Part shown: piece by piece, positions 29,714 to 38,576 of the stretch
How positions within the stretch are numbered: position 1 is the stretch's first letter
Layout of the letters: each line of letters starts with the position of its first letter
Assembly (NCBI RefSeq): GCF_028649395.1
Contig: NZ_JAQSUW010000014.1
Coordinates: 416,246-480,245, forward strand
Reading direction: 5' to 3'
DNA from: Pseudomonas sp. Gutcm_11s
GTDB lineage: Bacteria; Pseudomonadota; Gammaproteobacteria; Pseudomonadales; Pseudomonadaceae
Length of the DNA: 64,000 bases
Notes under the pieces: model-generated
What the model was told of the DNA's origin: nothing
Database searches by the model: none
Seen by the model: only the letters and a program-made list of their open reading frames with translations
Made by a program: the position numbers and the translations under genes

Positions 29714-30256
29714 ATGCGCCAATGGCTGATCATCGACCTCGAAGCCACCACCGAAGAAGGCGGCTGGCCAATAGAAGACATGGAAATCATCGAGATCGGC
29801 GCCAGCCTGGTCGCCGCCGACGGCCATGAACTGGAGCACTTCCAGCGCTTCGTCCGCCCACTGCGGCGCCCCTGCCTGACCAGTTTCTGCCGCCAGCTGA
29901 CCCATATCAGTCAGGCGCAGGTCGACGGCGCCCAATCGCTGGAGGTGGTCTGGCCGCAGTTCGAGCGCTGGCTGGAGTCGCACCTGGCGCATCTGGTCGG
30001 CTGGGGCAGCTGGGGCGATTACGACCATCGCCAGCTGCAACTGGAGTGGCAGCGCCATGGCCTGCGTACCTGCCTGGATGAAATCCCCCATCACAACCTC
30101 AAGCAGCGCTTCGCCGACAGCCGCCAGCTACAACGTGCGGTGGGCCTGCACACGGCATTGCAGCTGACCGGCCTGCAGTTCCAGGGCCAGCAGCATCGCG
30201 CCCTGGAAGACGCACGCAACACGGCTCGCCTGCTACCACTGATATTTGCCCCCTGA
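29714..30256 (+). CDS. 3'-5' exonuclease, DEDDh superfamily (ERI1/KapD-like)
   Basis: A 180-residue RNase T/DnaQ-fold exonuclease. Exo I IIDLEATT (Asp, Glu), Exo II WGSWGDYDHRQL (Asp), and Exo III HRALEDARNTARLL (His, Asp) give the complete DEDDh set. This compact single-domain form resembles ERI1/KapD-type 3'-5' exonucleases that trim structured RNA or DNA ends. The start has a strong AAGGAGG site. It lies 169 bp from the divergent dehydrogenase gene. Confidence 0.9.
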   Translation: MRQWLIIDLEATTEEGGWPIEDMEIIEIGASLVAADGHELEHFQRFVRPLRRPCLTSFCRQLTHISQAQVDGAQSLEVVWPQFERWLESHLAHLVGWGSWGDYDHRQLQLEWQRHGLRTCLDEIPHHNLKQRFADSRQLQRAVGLHTALQLTGLQFQGQQHRALEDARNTARLLPLIFAP

Positions 30257-30323
30257 GGGCTGACTGGGGCGGGATGGTTGGGCATACTGGCGGGCCTTTT
30301 TTGACCCATCCGAGGAGCCCGCC

Positions 30324-30605
30324 ATGTTCAAGGTCAACGAATACTTCGACGGCACCGTCAAATCCATCGGCTTCAGCATGGCTGAAGGCCCGGCCACCAT
30401 CGGCGTGATGGCCCCGGGCGAGTACGAGTTCGGCACCGCCCAACTGGAAGTCATGCACGTGGTCGCCGGCGCCCTGACCGTCAAGCTGCCGGGCAGCGAC
30501 AACTGGGAAACCTTCGCCGCAGGCAGCAAGTTCACCGTGCCGGGCAACAGCAAGTTCCAGCTGCAGGTGGCGGTCGAGACCGCTTACCTCTGCGAATATC
30601 GCTGA
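30324..30605 (+). CDS. ppnP: Pyrimidine/purine nucleoside phosphorylase PpnP
   Basis: A 93-residue cupin of the PpnP/YaiE (DUF1255) family, matching nearly end to end: [61 protein letters not shown]. It phosphorolyses nucleosides to base plus ribose-1-phosphate with broad specificity. Own Shine-Dalgarno (GAGGAG) and its own terminator 15-45 bp downstream. Confidence 0.95.
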   Translation: MFKVNEYFDGTVKSIGFSMAEGPATIGVMAPGEYEFGTAQLEVMHVVAGALTVKLPGSDNWETFAAGSKFTVPGNSKFQLQVAVETAYLCEYR

Positions 30606-30618
30606 TCGAGCAATGCCG

Positions 30619-30650
30619 AAAAAACCGGCCGAATGGCCGGTTTTTTTATT
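30619..30650 (+). terminator. Rho-independent terminator after ppnP
   Basis: AAAAAA-CCGGCC-gaat-GGCCGG-TTTTTTT: a 6-bp GC stem extended by A/T pairs, then a seven-T run. Confidence 0.92.
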
Positions 30651-30684
30651 AGTCTGAAAACCAACACGTCACCAACGGCCTGCC

Positions 30685-31542
30685 ATGTCACGCTCGACCA
30701 CCCTGCTCCTGCCCATCGCCCTGCTGGTGGTCGCCATGACCTCGATCCAGAGCGGTGCATCCCTGGCCAAGAGCCTGTTCCCGATCATCGGCCCCGAGGG
30801 CACCACCGCCCTGCGCCTGAGCCTCGCGGCGCTGATCCTGTGCATCGTCATGCGCCCCTGGCGCACCCGCCCGAACTTCGCCGCCTGGCGTTCGCTGCTG
30901 GGCTACGGCTTGTCGCTGGGCGCGATGAACCTGCTGTTCTACATGTCGCTGAAGACCATCCCGCTGGGCATCGCCGTGGCCCTGGAGTTCACCGGCCCGC
31001 TCGCTCTGGCCCTGTTCTCCTCGCGGCGCCTGCTGGACTTCGTGTGGATCGGCCTGGCCGTGCTCGGCCTCTGGCTGCTGCTGCCGAACACCAGCGCCAG
31101 CGACCACCTCGACCCCACGGGCATGGCCCTGGCCCTCGGTGCCGGTGTGTGCTGGGCGCTGTATATCGTCTTCGGGCAGAAGGCTGGCGCCGACCACGGC
31201 GCCCAGACCGTGGCCTTCGGCACCCTGGTCGCGGCGCTGCTGGTGTTCCCGATCGGCCTGGCCAAGGTCGGCGGCGACCTGTTCTCGCTCGACCTGCTGC
31301 CGGTGGCGCTAGGCGTTGCGGTGCTGTCCTCAGCCCTACCCTACAGCCTGGAGATGTTCGCCCTGACCCGCATGCCGGCGCGTACCTTCAGCGTGCTGAT
31401 GAGCCTGGAGCCGGCCATCGCCGCCCTCTCCGGCCTGATCTTCCTCAGCGAGCTGCTCAGCCCCACGCAGTGGCTGGCGATCGGCGCCATCATCGTCGCC
31501 TCGACCGGCGCGGCGGTGACCATCAAGCCACGCAACCACTGA
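30685..31542 (+). CDS. rhtA: EamA-family exporter, RhtA-like (threonine/homoserine efflux)
   Basis: A 285-residue, ten-span DMT transporter with two EamA repeats. SIQSGASLAKSLFPIIGPEGTT, LEFTGPLALALFSSRR and LPYSLEMFALTRMPARTFS are characteristic of the RhtA branch, which exports threonine and homoserine. The substrate assignment is by family only. Downstream of ppnP but separated by a terminator, and convergent with the saccharopine-dehydrogenase-like gene (7 bp between stops), with no terminator visible between them. Confidence 0.82.
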   Translation: MSRSTTLLLPIALLVVAMTSIQSGASLAKSLFPIIGPEGTTALRLSLAALILCIVMRPWRTRPNFAAWRSLLGYGLSLGAMNLLFYMSLKTIPLGIAVALEFTGPLALALFSSRRLLDFVWIGLAVLGLWLLLPNTSASDHLDPTGMALALGAGVCWALYIVFGQKAGADHGAQTVAFGTLVAALLVFPIGLAKVGGDLFSLDLLPVALGVAVLSSALPYSLEMFALTRMPARTFSVLMSLEPAIAALSGLIFLSELLSPTQWLAIGAIIVASTGAAVTIKPRNH

Positions 31543-31549
31543 AAATCGA

Positions 31550-32656
31550 TCAGCGCTCGCGCAGGGCGCTGACGATAGCCAGCCCTTCCAGCTCCGCCAG
31601 ATACTCCTCGCGGGTCAGCAGCCCCAGGCACGGCATGGCACCTCGGGTCGTCAGGGTGCCTGCGGCCAGCTTGCGTGCCAGGGCCACAGCGGCCATGCAC
31701 GGGATGTTCGGGCCGTCGTTGTTCTCTGCCAGCAGCTCCCAGTACAGGCTCAGCGGCTGAGCGTCGTTTCCCAGGCCGTCGAGGCGCACGAACATGCCGC
31801 TGCGGCCGTCGCCGAAGGGTTCTACCGACACGGCGCGGCGATGCAGAAAATCGGTCAGTGGCACGGCGCTGCGCAGCAGGCCCGCGCGTACCAGCCAGGA
31901 CAGCGCCCAGGTGCCGAACTGGGTCAGGCGCAGGCCGACTCCCGCCGAGAAACGCACGCTGCGCACCCCCGGATAACGCGCCGGGAACAGCTCCAGATCG
32001 GGAATATCGCAGTTGGCCACCCAGCGCGGGCCGAGCGGCGCCGGAAAGTCATGGCGGGCCAGGTCCTGCCAGCCGAACACCTGCTGCCAGGAGCCGTCAC
32101 GCCACTGCGCGAAGGGCTTGCCGCAATAATTCAGCACCGCCGCCAGGGTCGAGGCACCCGGTGTCTTCTCCGAGGAACTGATGCCGTGCCAGATGTTGTC
32201 CAGCCGCGAGAAGCGCGACTGCAGGCCGTCGATTACCGCTGCCGCCAGCGCCGGCACCGAGCTGGCGCCGGCGCACACCAGCACGCCTGCCTCGCGGGCG
32301 GCCTGGTCCAGCTCACCGATGGAGCAGACGAAGGCCCGCGCATCGGCCAGGTCGGCGTAGTGCATGCCGGCGGCGATGGCGGCGCGCGCAACCCGGTGAT
32401 CCTGACCCTGGAACGGGCCAGCGGTGGAGATCAGCATCTGCGCCCCGGTGGCGCGCAGGCGTTCGGCCAGGTCGGGCGCGTTCATGTCCAGCTGCAGCGC
32501 CTGGGTGCCGGTCTGCGCCGCCAGGGCCTCGGCCTTGGCCAGGTCGCGCCCGGCGACCCACACGCGCATGGCCGAGGTTGCCGCCAGGCGCCGCACGATC
32601 ACCTGGCCGAAATTGCCGTACCCACCCAGCACCACGACGCCGAAATCCTTTTCCAC
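31550..32656 (-). CDS. Saccharopine-dehydrogenase-like NAD(P)-binding protein
   Basis: A 368-residue protein with an N-terminal Rossmann motif VVLGGYGNFGQVIVRRLA, a SacDH N-domain (STAGPFQGQDHRVARAAI; HYADLADARAFV) and a C-terminal region with LPLTD-like hydrophobic segments. Family members include trans-acting enoyl reductases and homospermidine or carboxynorspermidine synthases, so the reaction is not assignable. Last gene of the leftward run that starts at 37015; it lies 9 bp after the ABC exporter gene. Confidence 0.8.
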   Translation of the reverse strand: MEKDFGVVVLGGYGNFGQVIVRRLAATSAMRVWVAGRDLAKAEALAAQTGTQALQLDMNAPDLAERLRATGAQMLISTAGPFQGQDHRVARAAIAAGMHYADLADARAFVCSIGELDQAAREAGVLVCAGASSVPALAAAVIDGLQSRFSRLDNIWHGISSSEKTPGASTLAAVLNYCGKPFAQWRDGSWQQVFGWQDLARHDFPAPLGPRWVANCDIPDLELFPARYPGVRSVRFSAGVGLRLTQFGTWALSWLVRAGLLRSAVPLTDFLHRRAVSVEPFGDGRSGMFVRLDGLGNDAQPLSLYWELLAENNDGPNIPCMAAVALARKLAAGTLTTRGAMPCLGLLTREEYLAELEGLAIVSALRER

Positions 32657-32665
32657 GCTTTGTCC

Positions 32666-34444
32666 TCAGTCGCGCTCGCGGCGCTCGGTATTGAACTGCA
32701 GCTCGGCCAGCCGGGCGTACAGCGGATTGCTCAGCACCAGTTCGCCATGCGTGCCGATGGCCTGCAGACGGCCGCGATCGATCACCGCAATGCGGTCGGC
32801 GTGCTTGACCGTGGCCAGGCGGTGGGCGATCACCAGCGTGGTGCGCCCACGCATCAGCCCCGGCAGCGCCTGCTGGATCAGGTGTTCGCTCTCGGCGTCC
32901 AGGGCGCTGGTAGCTTCGTCGAGCAGCAGGATCGGCGCATCGGTGAGCAGCGCGCGGGAAATCGCCAGGCGCTGGCGCTGACCACCGGAAAGGCCGAGAC
33001 CTGCCTCGCCCAGGTGAGTCTGGTAACCCTGCGGCAGGCGCTCGATGAACTCATGAGCGTGCGCCGCCCGCGCCGCCGCCTCGACCTCCGCATCGCTGGC
33101 CTCGGGCCGGCCGTAGCGCAGGTTGTCCGCCACGCTGCCGTAGAACAGCGCCGGATTCTGCGACACCAGGGCGAAGCAGCGCCGCAGATCGGCCGGATCG
33201 AGACGCTGGATCGGCAGGCCCTCGACCAGCACCTCGCCCTCCTGCGGGTCGAAGAAGCGCAGCAGCAGGTCGAACAGGGTCGACTTGCCGGCACCGGACG
33301 GGCCGACCAAAGCCAGCGTCTCGCCGGCACGCACTGTCAGGTCGATGCCATCGATAGCCGGATGTTCCGGCCGGCTCGGATAGTTGAAACGCACGCCGCG
33401 CAGCTCGACGGCGCCACTGATACGCTCCGGCAGCTGCAACAGCTGATCCTGCTGCGGTGCACCGATCAGGTTGCGCGTGCGCAGCAACTCGGCGATGCGC
33501 TCGGCGGCGCCGGCGGCGCTCTGCAGCTCGCCGATCACTTCGCTGATGGAGCCGAAGGCCATGCCGACGATCAGGCTGTAGAAGACGAAAGCGGCCAGGT
33601 CGCCGCCGCTGATGCGCCCGGCGATCACGTCCATGCCACCGACCCAGAGCATGACCCCGACAGCGCCGAGCACTAGGACGATGACCGTGGTGATCAGCCA
33701 GGCACGCTGGCGGATGCGCTTGCCGGCGGTAGCGAACGCCGCCTCCACGGTGCCGGCGAAACGCGCCTTGTCCTGCGCCTGGTGGTTGTAGGCCTGCACC
33801 GTCTTGATCTGGCCCAGGGTCTCGCCGATGTAGCTACCGACGTCGGCGACCCGGTCCTGGCTCTGCCGCGAGAGCGCCCGCACGCGGCGGCCGAAGAGCA
33901 GGATCGGCGCCACCACCAACGGCAACGAGCAGAGCACGATGGCGCTGAGCTTGGCGTTGGTGACGAACAGCAGCACGATCCCGCCGATCAGCATGATGCC
34001 GTTGCGCAGGGCCATGGACAGCGAGGAACCGATCACCGTCTGCAGCAGCGTGGTGTCGGCGGTCAGCCGCGACTGGATCTCCGAGGCGCGGTTGCTCTCG
34101 TAGAAGCCCGGATGCAGGCCGATCAGGTGGTCGAACACGCGCTGGCGGATATCGGCGACGAAGCGCTCGCCGATCCAGCTGACCAGGTAAAAACGGGTGA
34201 AGGTGCCGATGGCCAGGGCCAGCACCAGCACGAAGAACAGCGCGATGGAATGGTTCAGCGCGCTCTGCGATTGGGTGGCCAGGCCCTGGTCCACCAGCAG
34301 GCGAATGCCCTGGCCCATGGACAGGGTGATGGCGGCGGTGAACATCAGCGCCGCCAGGGCGCCGGCCAGACGCCAGCGGTAAGGCGCAACGAAGCGCCAG
34401 GCCAGGCGCAGTGCGTCGCGCCGGCTGGAAGAAAGCGGATTCAT
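32666..34444 (-). CDS. ABC exporter, fused membrane and ATPase domains (MsbA/BmrA-like)
   Basis: A 592-residue half-transporter: six-span type I ABC exporter domain (about 20-300), then a nucleotide-binding domain with Walker A GPSGAGKST, Q-loop LVSQNPALFYGSV, signature LSGGQRQRLA, Walker B ILLLDEATSALD and H-loop IAHRLATV. Expected to work as a homodimer and to export a lipid or drug; the substrate is unknown. ATG overlaps the DCC-protein stop by four bases (ATGA). Confidence 0.92.
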   Translation of the reverse strand: MNPLSSSRRDALRLAWRFVAPYRWRLAGALAALMFTAAITLSMGQGIRLLVDQGLATQSQSALNHSIALFFVLVLALAIGTFTRFYLVSWIGERFVADIRQRVFDHLIGLHPGFYESNRASEIQSRLTADTTLLQTVIGSSLSMALRNGIMLIGGIVLLFVTNAKLSAIVLCSLPLVVAPILLFGRRVRALSRQSQDRVADVGSYIGETLGQIKTVQAYNHQAQDKARFAGTVEAAFATAGKRIRQRAWLITTVIVLVLGAVGVMLWVGGMDVIAGRISGGDLAAFVFYSLIVGMAFGSISEVIGELQSAAGAAERIAELLRTRNLIGAPQQDQLLQLPERISGAVELRGVRFNYPSRPEHPAIDGIDLTVRAGETLALVGPSGAGKSTLFDLLLRFFDPQEGEVLVEGLPIQRLDPADLRRCFALVSQNPALFYGSVADNLRYGRPEASDAEVEAAARAAHAHEFIERLPQGYQTHLGEAGLGLSGGQRQRLAISRALLTDAPILLLDEATSALDAESEHLIQQALPGLMRGRTTLVIAHRLATVKHADRIAVIDRGRLQAIGTHGELVLSNPLYARLAELQFNTERRERD

Positions 34445-34881
34445 GGGCGGGGCTCGGCAGTATCGAGGAAGCGACGTTGGTGGTCGGGATCGGGTAGCAG
34501 GCAGCTGTCGTAGCGACCGAACAGGCGATAACGGTTCAGGGCGATGCGGTCATAGCACCAGTCGCGCAACGCCCGTGGCAGCACCCGCGGCCAGGCCAGC
34601 AGGCGCCAGGCGCCAGGCAGCTGAGCGACGATACGCAGCACAGCGTCGGAGCGCACGAACAGCGTCTCGCCTTCCACGTAGGCCATGGTGTCGAACTCGT
34701 CGGTGGGCAAGCCGAACCAGGCGAGGATGGCCTGCCCCTCGGCGGACTGCACCGAGCAGAGGCGGAAGAGCCGCTTGCGGTCATGGCGGATCAGGAACTT
34801 CGCCCAGCCGTTGCACAGCCGGCAAACACCGTCGAACAGCACCACGCGCTCGCCGGCCTGGATATGAGGTGGTAGGGCCAT
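34441..34881 (-). CDS. DCC1-like thiol-disulfide oxidoreductase family protein
   Basis: A 146-residue DUF393/DCC protein named for its DxxCxxC motif, present as FDGVCRLCNGWAKFLIRHD, followed by FRLCSVQSAEGQAIL and the C-terminal DWCYDRIALNRYRLFGR. It has a thioredoxin-like fold with a probable redox role. Its stop is coupled to the ABC exporter start (ATGA overlap), which suggests the two are made together. Confidence 0.88.
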   Translation of the reverse strand: MALPPHIQAGERVVLFDGVCRLCNGWAKFLIRHDRKRLFRLCSVQSAEGQAILAWFGLPTDEFDTMAYVEGETLFVRSDAVLRIVAQLPGAWRLLAWPRVLPRALRDWCYDRIALNRYRLFGRYDSCLLPDPDHQRRFLDTAEPRP

Positions 34882-34914
34882 CGCAATCTCCGGAAACTCT
34901 GCGCCGATGCTAAC

Positions 34915-35487
34915 TCATTGGCCGAAGCGGTAGTGGCCGGTGATGCGGTAGGCGAACAGCAGGTCTTCCTCCTGCGTGCCACGCCCGATGTTGTGCAGGA
35001 TCAGCGGCACGCCGGCCGGACTGGCCCGGTCGGAGACGATGCCGATATGGCCCAGGCCGCGACCCAGGTCCCAAGTGACGATGTCGCCGGCCCGATAGTC
35101 CGCAGGCTTGTCGCTCACCTGCAAGGCCATGCCCTGGCGCTTGAACCAGGTCATCAGGTTGGGCACGCGGCGATGGTCGATGTTGCGATCCGGGCGCTTC
35201 AGCCCCCAGTTCTTCGGGTATGCCGAGAAGTGCGCACGCATGTCCTCGTGCACGCTCTTCTGCAGGTCCAGCCCCTGTACACGCAGCGCGCGGATGACCA
35301 CGTCGCTGCATACGCCGGTCGCCATCGGCACGTCGCCGCCGGGGTAACCGAGCTGCCGGTAGAGCGGGTCGTAGCTCAGGGTCACGCCAACCTGACTGCG
35401 GGCCGCGACGATCAGGCGTTGCGGGTCGATGGTCGTTGCCCAGGCCGGAGCCAGCGCGAACAGCAGCAGAAGCAGGAGATGGCGCAT
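34915..35487 (-). CDS. DUF1287 family exported protein
   Basis: A 190-residue protein with a signal peptide (MRHLLLLLLFALAPAWA, cleavage about 17) and the DUF1287 domain: GVTLSYDPLYRQLGYPGGDVP, GVCSDVVIRALR (Cys), HVGIVS-like GHIGIVSDR (His), LHNIGRG. The Cys...His...arrangement resembles NlpC/P60-like amidase folds, so a cell-wall role is possible (inference). ATG at 35487 is preferred over the GTG at 35493: AGGAG is 5 bp upstream of the ATG. It begins 2 bp after the GFA gene stop. Confidence 0.82.
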   Translation of the reverse strand: MRHLLLLLLFALAPAWATTIDPQRLIVAARSQVGVTLSYDPLYRQLGYPGGDVPMATGVCSDVVIRALRVQGLDLQKSVHEDMRAHFSAYPKNWGLKRPDRNIDHRRVPNLMTWFKRQGMALQVSDKPADYRAGDIVTWDLGRGLGHIGIVSDRASPAGVPLILHNIGRGTQEEDLLFAYRITGHYRFGQ

Positions 35488-35489
35488 CG

Positions 35490-35888
35490 TCACTCCTTGC
35501 GCTCGGCGTACTGGGGCAAGTCGTCATGCAACTCCCACCAGTTGGCCTTGGAGTCGGCATATATATGCCAGCCTGGCCGGCTCGCCACCTCTCCCTGCAG
35601 GCTGCCGACACGGATGCGCAGCACGCCCGGCAGCCGGCTGGTGCGGCTGTAGATTGGCGAGCCACAACGCGAGCAGAACACCCGCTGCTTGCCTGGCGAG
35701 GACTCGAAGACCTGCAGGCGCTCGGCGCCGCTGAGCAGATGGAACGCTGCTTCGTCGACCGGGATATTGCTGGCAAACGGCGTACCTTGTGCCCGCCGGC
35801 ACTGGCTGCAGTGGCACAGCTGGATGGGCGCAAGCTCACCCTCGATCTGATAGCGAATCTCGCCACACAGGCAGCTTCCCTGATGCAT
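35490..35888 (-). CDS. GFA-family protein (glutathione-dependent formaldehyde-activating fold)
   Basis: A 132-residue zinc-binding GFA/DUF636 protein with the three Cys motifs of the fold: CLCGEIRY (CxC), CHCSQCRR (CxCxxC) and CSRCGSPI (CxxC). GFA-type proteins are S-hydroxymethylglutathione synthase-like or glutathione-binding, but most family members are uncharacterised. ATG at 35888 has GGAGAGG upstream. It lies 14 bp after the ATP-NAD kinase gene in a compact leftward run. Confidence 0.85.
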   Translation of the reverse strand: MHQGSCLCGEIRYQIEGELAPIQLCHCSQCRRAQGTPFASNIPVDEAAFHLLSGAERLQVFESSPGKQRVFCSRCGSPIYSRTSRLPGVLRIRVGSLQGEVASRPGWHIYADSKANWWELHDDLPQYAERKE

Positions 35889-35902
35889 GACCCTCTCCTG
35901 TT

Positions 35903-37015
35903 TCAACGCAATGGATAGAGCAGCTCTTCCCGGTAGCCGGACCAGACCCGCACGGCATCGGGGAAGGCTTCGTCAAGCGCCGGGTCGCCGCTGTCCACCA
36001 GCAGCGGCCGGCCCTCCAGGGTGCCGAGCTTGCGCTTGGTCGCCACCACCCGCAGGTGCTCCAGGCCGATGGCACGCAGCACCCGCGGGCTGATCTGCTG
36101 GTTGCCGCGACCGATGATATGGCCCTGGCCGCCGATGGCGGTGACCAGCAGGCGCGTCGGATGGCCGTCGATCAGCTCGAACAGCTGCGCCTCGGTGACG
36201 TCGCGGGCGATCACTTCGCCATTCTCGATCACGTCCACGCCCAGCAGCGTGGTCTCCAGATTGAGGTTCTGCGCCAGGCCATGCAGGGTCGAGCCGGGGC
36301 CGAACACGTAGCGCACGTCGTCCTCCCAGCTTTCCTGCAGCCAGTCGGCCAGGTCCACCAGTACCAGCTCCTCGGACTCCATGCCGCCCTGCTTGACGTG
36401 CTGCATGAACTCGCCCTCGACCGGCACGCACAGCTCGCCGAAGCGGCGGGCGTTGACCTTGCCATCGCGCAGGGCCGCCTCATCGATATCGCGCACCTCG
36501 CCGCTGGACAGGCGCACCAGGCCGCCTTCGATCAGGCGCAGGGCCATCTGTCCGGCCGCACGCGGGCTGATGGCGTAGACCGCGGAATGGATCTTCACCC
36601 CGGCCGGAATGCCCAGCACCGGCTGCGTCTCGCTGGCCGCGGCGCATACGTCACGGGCCGTGCCGTCACCGCCGGCGAAGAGGATCAGCGCGCAGCCGGC
36701 ATCCTGCAGGGCACCTACCGCCGCCTGGGTGTCGGCGGCGCTAGTCGGCCCCTCTGCTAGGCTGCCGAGCACCCGATGGGCGTAGCCCATGTCGCGCAGC
36801 AGATCCGCCCCCATGGGGCCGGGAAAGGTGACGAACTCCAGGCGCTCGGCTACCGGCCGCAGGCACTCCAAGGCGATGCGTGTGCGCTCCGCCGCCCGCG
36901 GCTCGGCGCCACGGGCCAGGGCTTCGGCGGCCACGCCATCGCTGCCCTTGAGCGCCGCTGGTCCGCCGAGGCCGGCCAGAGGGTTGATGATCAGCCCCAG
37001 GTGGAAAACACTCAT
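35903..37015 (-). CDS. ATP-NAD kinase family protein
   Basis: A 370-residue member of the NAD kinase-like superfamily: LIINPLAGLGGPAALKG at the N-terminus, the diagnostic FAGGDGTARDV loop, and IPAGVKIHSAVYA. It is longer than the canonical NadK (about 295 residues) and represents the second, distinct pseudomonad kinase-like paralogue (by recall PA1572 in PAO1). It may phosphorylate NAD(H) or related lipids/cofactors. ATG at 37015 has TTGGAG about 6 bp upstream; a GTG at 37021 is also in frame. First gene of the run to 31550. Confidence 0.85.
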   Translation of the reverse strand: MSVFHLGLIINPLAGLGGPAALKGSDGVAAEALARGAEPRAAERTRIALECLRPVAERLEFVTFPGPMGADLLRDMGYAHRVLGSLAEGPTSAADTQAAVGALQDAGCALILFAGGDGTARDVCAAASETQPVLGIPAGVKIHSAVYAISPRAAGQMALRLIEGGLVRLSSGEVRDIDEAALRDGKVNARRFGELCVPVEGEFMQHVKQGGMESEELVLVDLADWLQESWEDDVRYVFGPGSTLHGLAQNLNLETTLLGVDVIENGEVIARDVTEAQLFELIDGHPTRLLVTAIGGQGHIIGRGNQQISPRVLRAIGLEHLRVVATKRKLGTLEGRPLLVDSGDPALDEAFPDAVRVWSGYREELLYPLR

Positions 37016-37130
37016 AACCACTCCAAATCACGGCGCACCGTTCGGTGCCCCGAATAAACCTCTCGCGCCCGCTGTCACAGCGCCTTCATCTGCCCTGCCT
37101 AGACTTGCCACATAGCCAGGAGAAACAGTC

Positions 37131-37307
37131 ATGAAAGTGCAACAGCAGTCCCCGCAACCTCGTTCCAACCCGAGCAATCCACAGCAGCCGGCAGGCGGTT
37201 CGATCATCGACGCCCAGGGCCGTGAAGTGCCCATCACCGAGCAGATGATCCAGCAGGCTTGCCAGGCGCTGGACAAGTCCTGGCAGACGCCTCATCACTG
37301 GCACTGA
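37131..37307 (+). CDS. Conserved 58-residue Gln/Pro-rich pseudomonad protein
   Basis: A short gene with a clear ribosome site (CCAGGAGA, 8 bp before ATG) encoding MKVQQQSPQPRSNPSNPQQP, then AGGSIIDAQGREVPITEQMI and a basic/His C-terminus ending HHWH. The N-terminal third is disordered-looking and the rest likely helical, with no signal or membrane segment. By recall a protein like this sits beside pdxB in P. aeruginosa (PA1374), which supports a real gene. Function unknown. Convergent with pdxB: 10 bp separate the two stops. Confidence 0.78.
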   Translation: MKVQQQSPQPRSNPSNPQQPAGGSIIDAQGREVPITEQMIQQACQALDKSWQTPHHWH

Positions 37308-37317
37308 CGCACCCGCC

Positions 37318-38448
37318 TCAGCGCGGGTGGCAACCCAGCGCCGCCGCCAGCGCCGCCAAGTGCGGCGCATCCCCTTCCAGACGCACCTGCAGGCCATCGA
37401 TTTCACGGCGATACGGATAGTGCTTGCGCAGGGCATCGAAAGCCGTCTTGCGCTGCGCCGCATCGCCAACCAGGCTGCGACGGAAATCGGCATCGTCGCG
37501 GCGCGGGTCGTATACCGCGCGGCACAGGGTAGCCAGCGCCCAGCCGATATCGGCATCCTCGTGCAGTAGCAGCTCACCGAGCCAGGCCGGCGGCAGCAGG
37601 TCGTCCAGTCGTACCGACTCCTCCAACCCCATGGCCTTGCAGTAGGCCTGGTAAATCTGCGCCGTGCCGCGCAGCTTGCCGTCCAGGCTGTAGCCGGCGA
37701 TGTGCGGGGTGGCGAGGCGACACAGCGCGGCCAGCTCGGGATCGGCCAGCGGCTCGCCCTCCCAGACATCCAGCGCCACCTGCAGGTCGGCACCATTCTG
37801 CAGATGAGCCTTGAGCGCCGCGTTGTCGACCACCGGGCCGCGGCTGGCATTGATCAGCCAGGCGCCCGGTTTGAGCTGGCGCAGCTGCTCGGCACCAAGC
37901 AGGTGGCGGGTACCGGCATCCAGCGGCGTGTGCAGGCTGATGGCATCGCACTCGCGCAGGATGGTGTCCAGGTCGACGAAGTCACCGCCCTCGGCGGCCT
38001 GGCGCGGCGGATCGCAGACCAGCAGGTTCCAGCCCAGCCCGCGCAGCACTTCGACCAGGCGACCACCGACCTGGCCGGCACCGACCACGCCATAGGTGAG
38101 TTCGGGTAGCTTGCGTCCCGTCGTCTCCGCCAGGGCCAGCAGGCAGCCCAGGACGTAGTCCACCACGCCACGGGCGTTGCAGCCGGGGGCACTGGACCAG
38201 GCGATGCCGGCCTCGGCGAAGTAATCCAGGTCGAGATGATCGGTGCCGATGGTGCAGGTGCCGACGAAGCGCACCTTGCTGCCTTCCAGCAACGCGCGGT
38301 CGACCTTGGTCACCGAGCGCACCAGCAACACCTCGGCGTCACCCAATGCGGCGCGGTCGATGCTGCGACCGGGGTGGCGGCTGATGGGGCCGAAGCTTGC
38401 GAAGAACTCGTCGAGCAGCGGGATGTTTTCGTCGGCGACAATCTGCAT
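37318..38448 (-). CDS. pdxB: 4-phosphoerythronate dehydrogenase
   Basis: A 376-residue D-isomer-specific 2-hydroxyacid dehydrogenase that oxidises 4-phospho-D-erythronate in vitamin B6 synthesis. [16 protein letters not shown] start, [26 protein letters not shown], Rossmann [31 protein letters not shown], and [16 protein letters not shown], plus the C-terminal PdxB dimerisation domain (after about 290). ATG at 38448 has GGAG 8 bp upstream; a longer frame to 38466 is less likely. Divergent from norM. Confidence 0.95.
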   Translation of the reverse strand: MQIVADENIPLLDEFFASFGPISRHPGRSIDRAALGDAEVLLVRSVTKVDRALLEGSKVRFVGTCTIGTDHLDLDYFAEAGIAWSSAPGCNARGVVDYVLGCLLALAETTGRKLPELTYGVVGAGQVGGRLVEVLRGLGWNLLVCDPPRQAAEGGDFVDLDTILRECDAISLHTPLDAGTRHLLGAEQLRQLKPGAWLINASRGPVVDNAALKAHLQNGADLQVALDVWEGEPLADPELAALCRLATPHIAGYSLDGKLRGTAQIYQAYCKAMGLEESVRLDDLLPPAWLGELLLHEDADIGWALATLCRAVYDPRRDDADFRRSLVGDAAQRKTAFDALRKHYPYRREIDGLQVRLEGDAPHLAALAAALGCHPR

Positions 38449-38576
38449 GTGCGGGGCTCCAATCACGAGCCGTCATTCTAGGCGCAGAGCACCTGTCGCG
38501 GTAAGCCGCGCTTTTCTGACCGCGGGGGCAGGTATAGACTTGCGCGCCTTCCCAGCTCCATCCCGCCGGACTCCCC

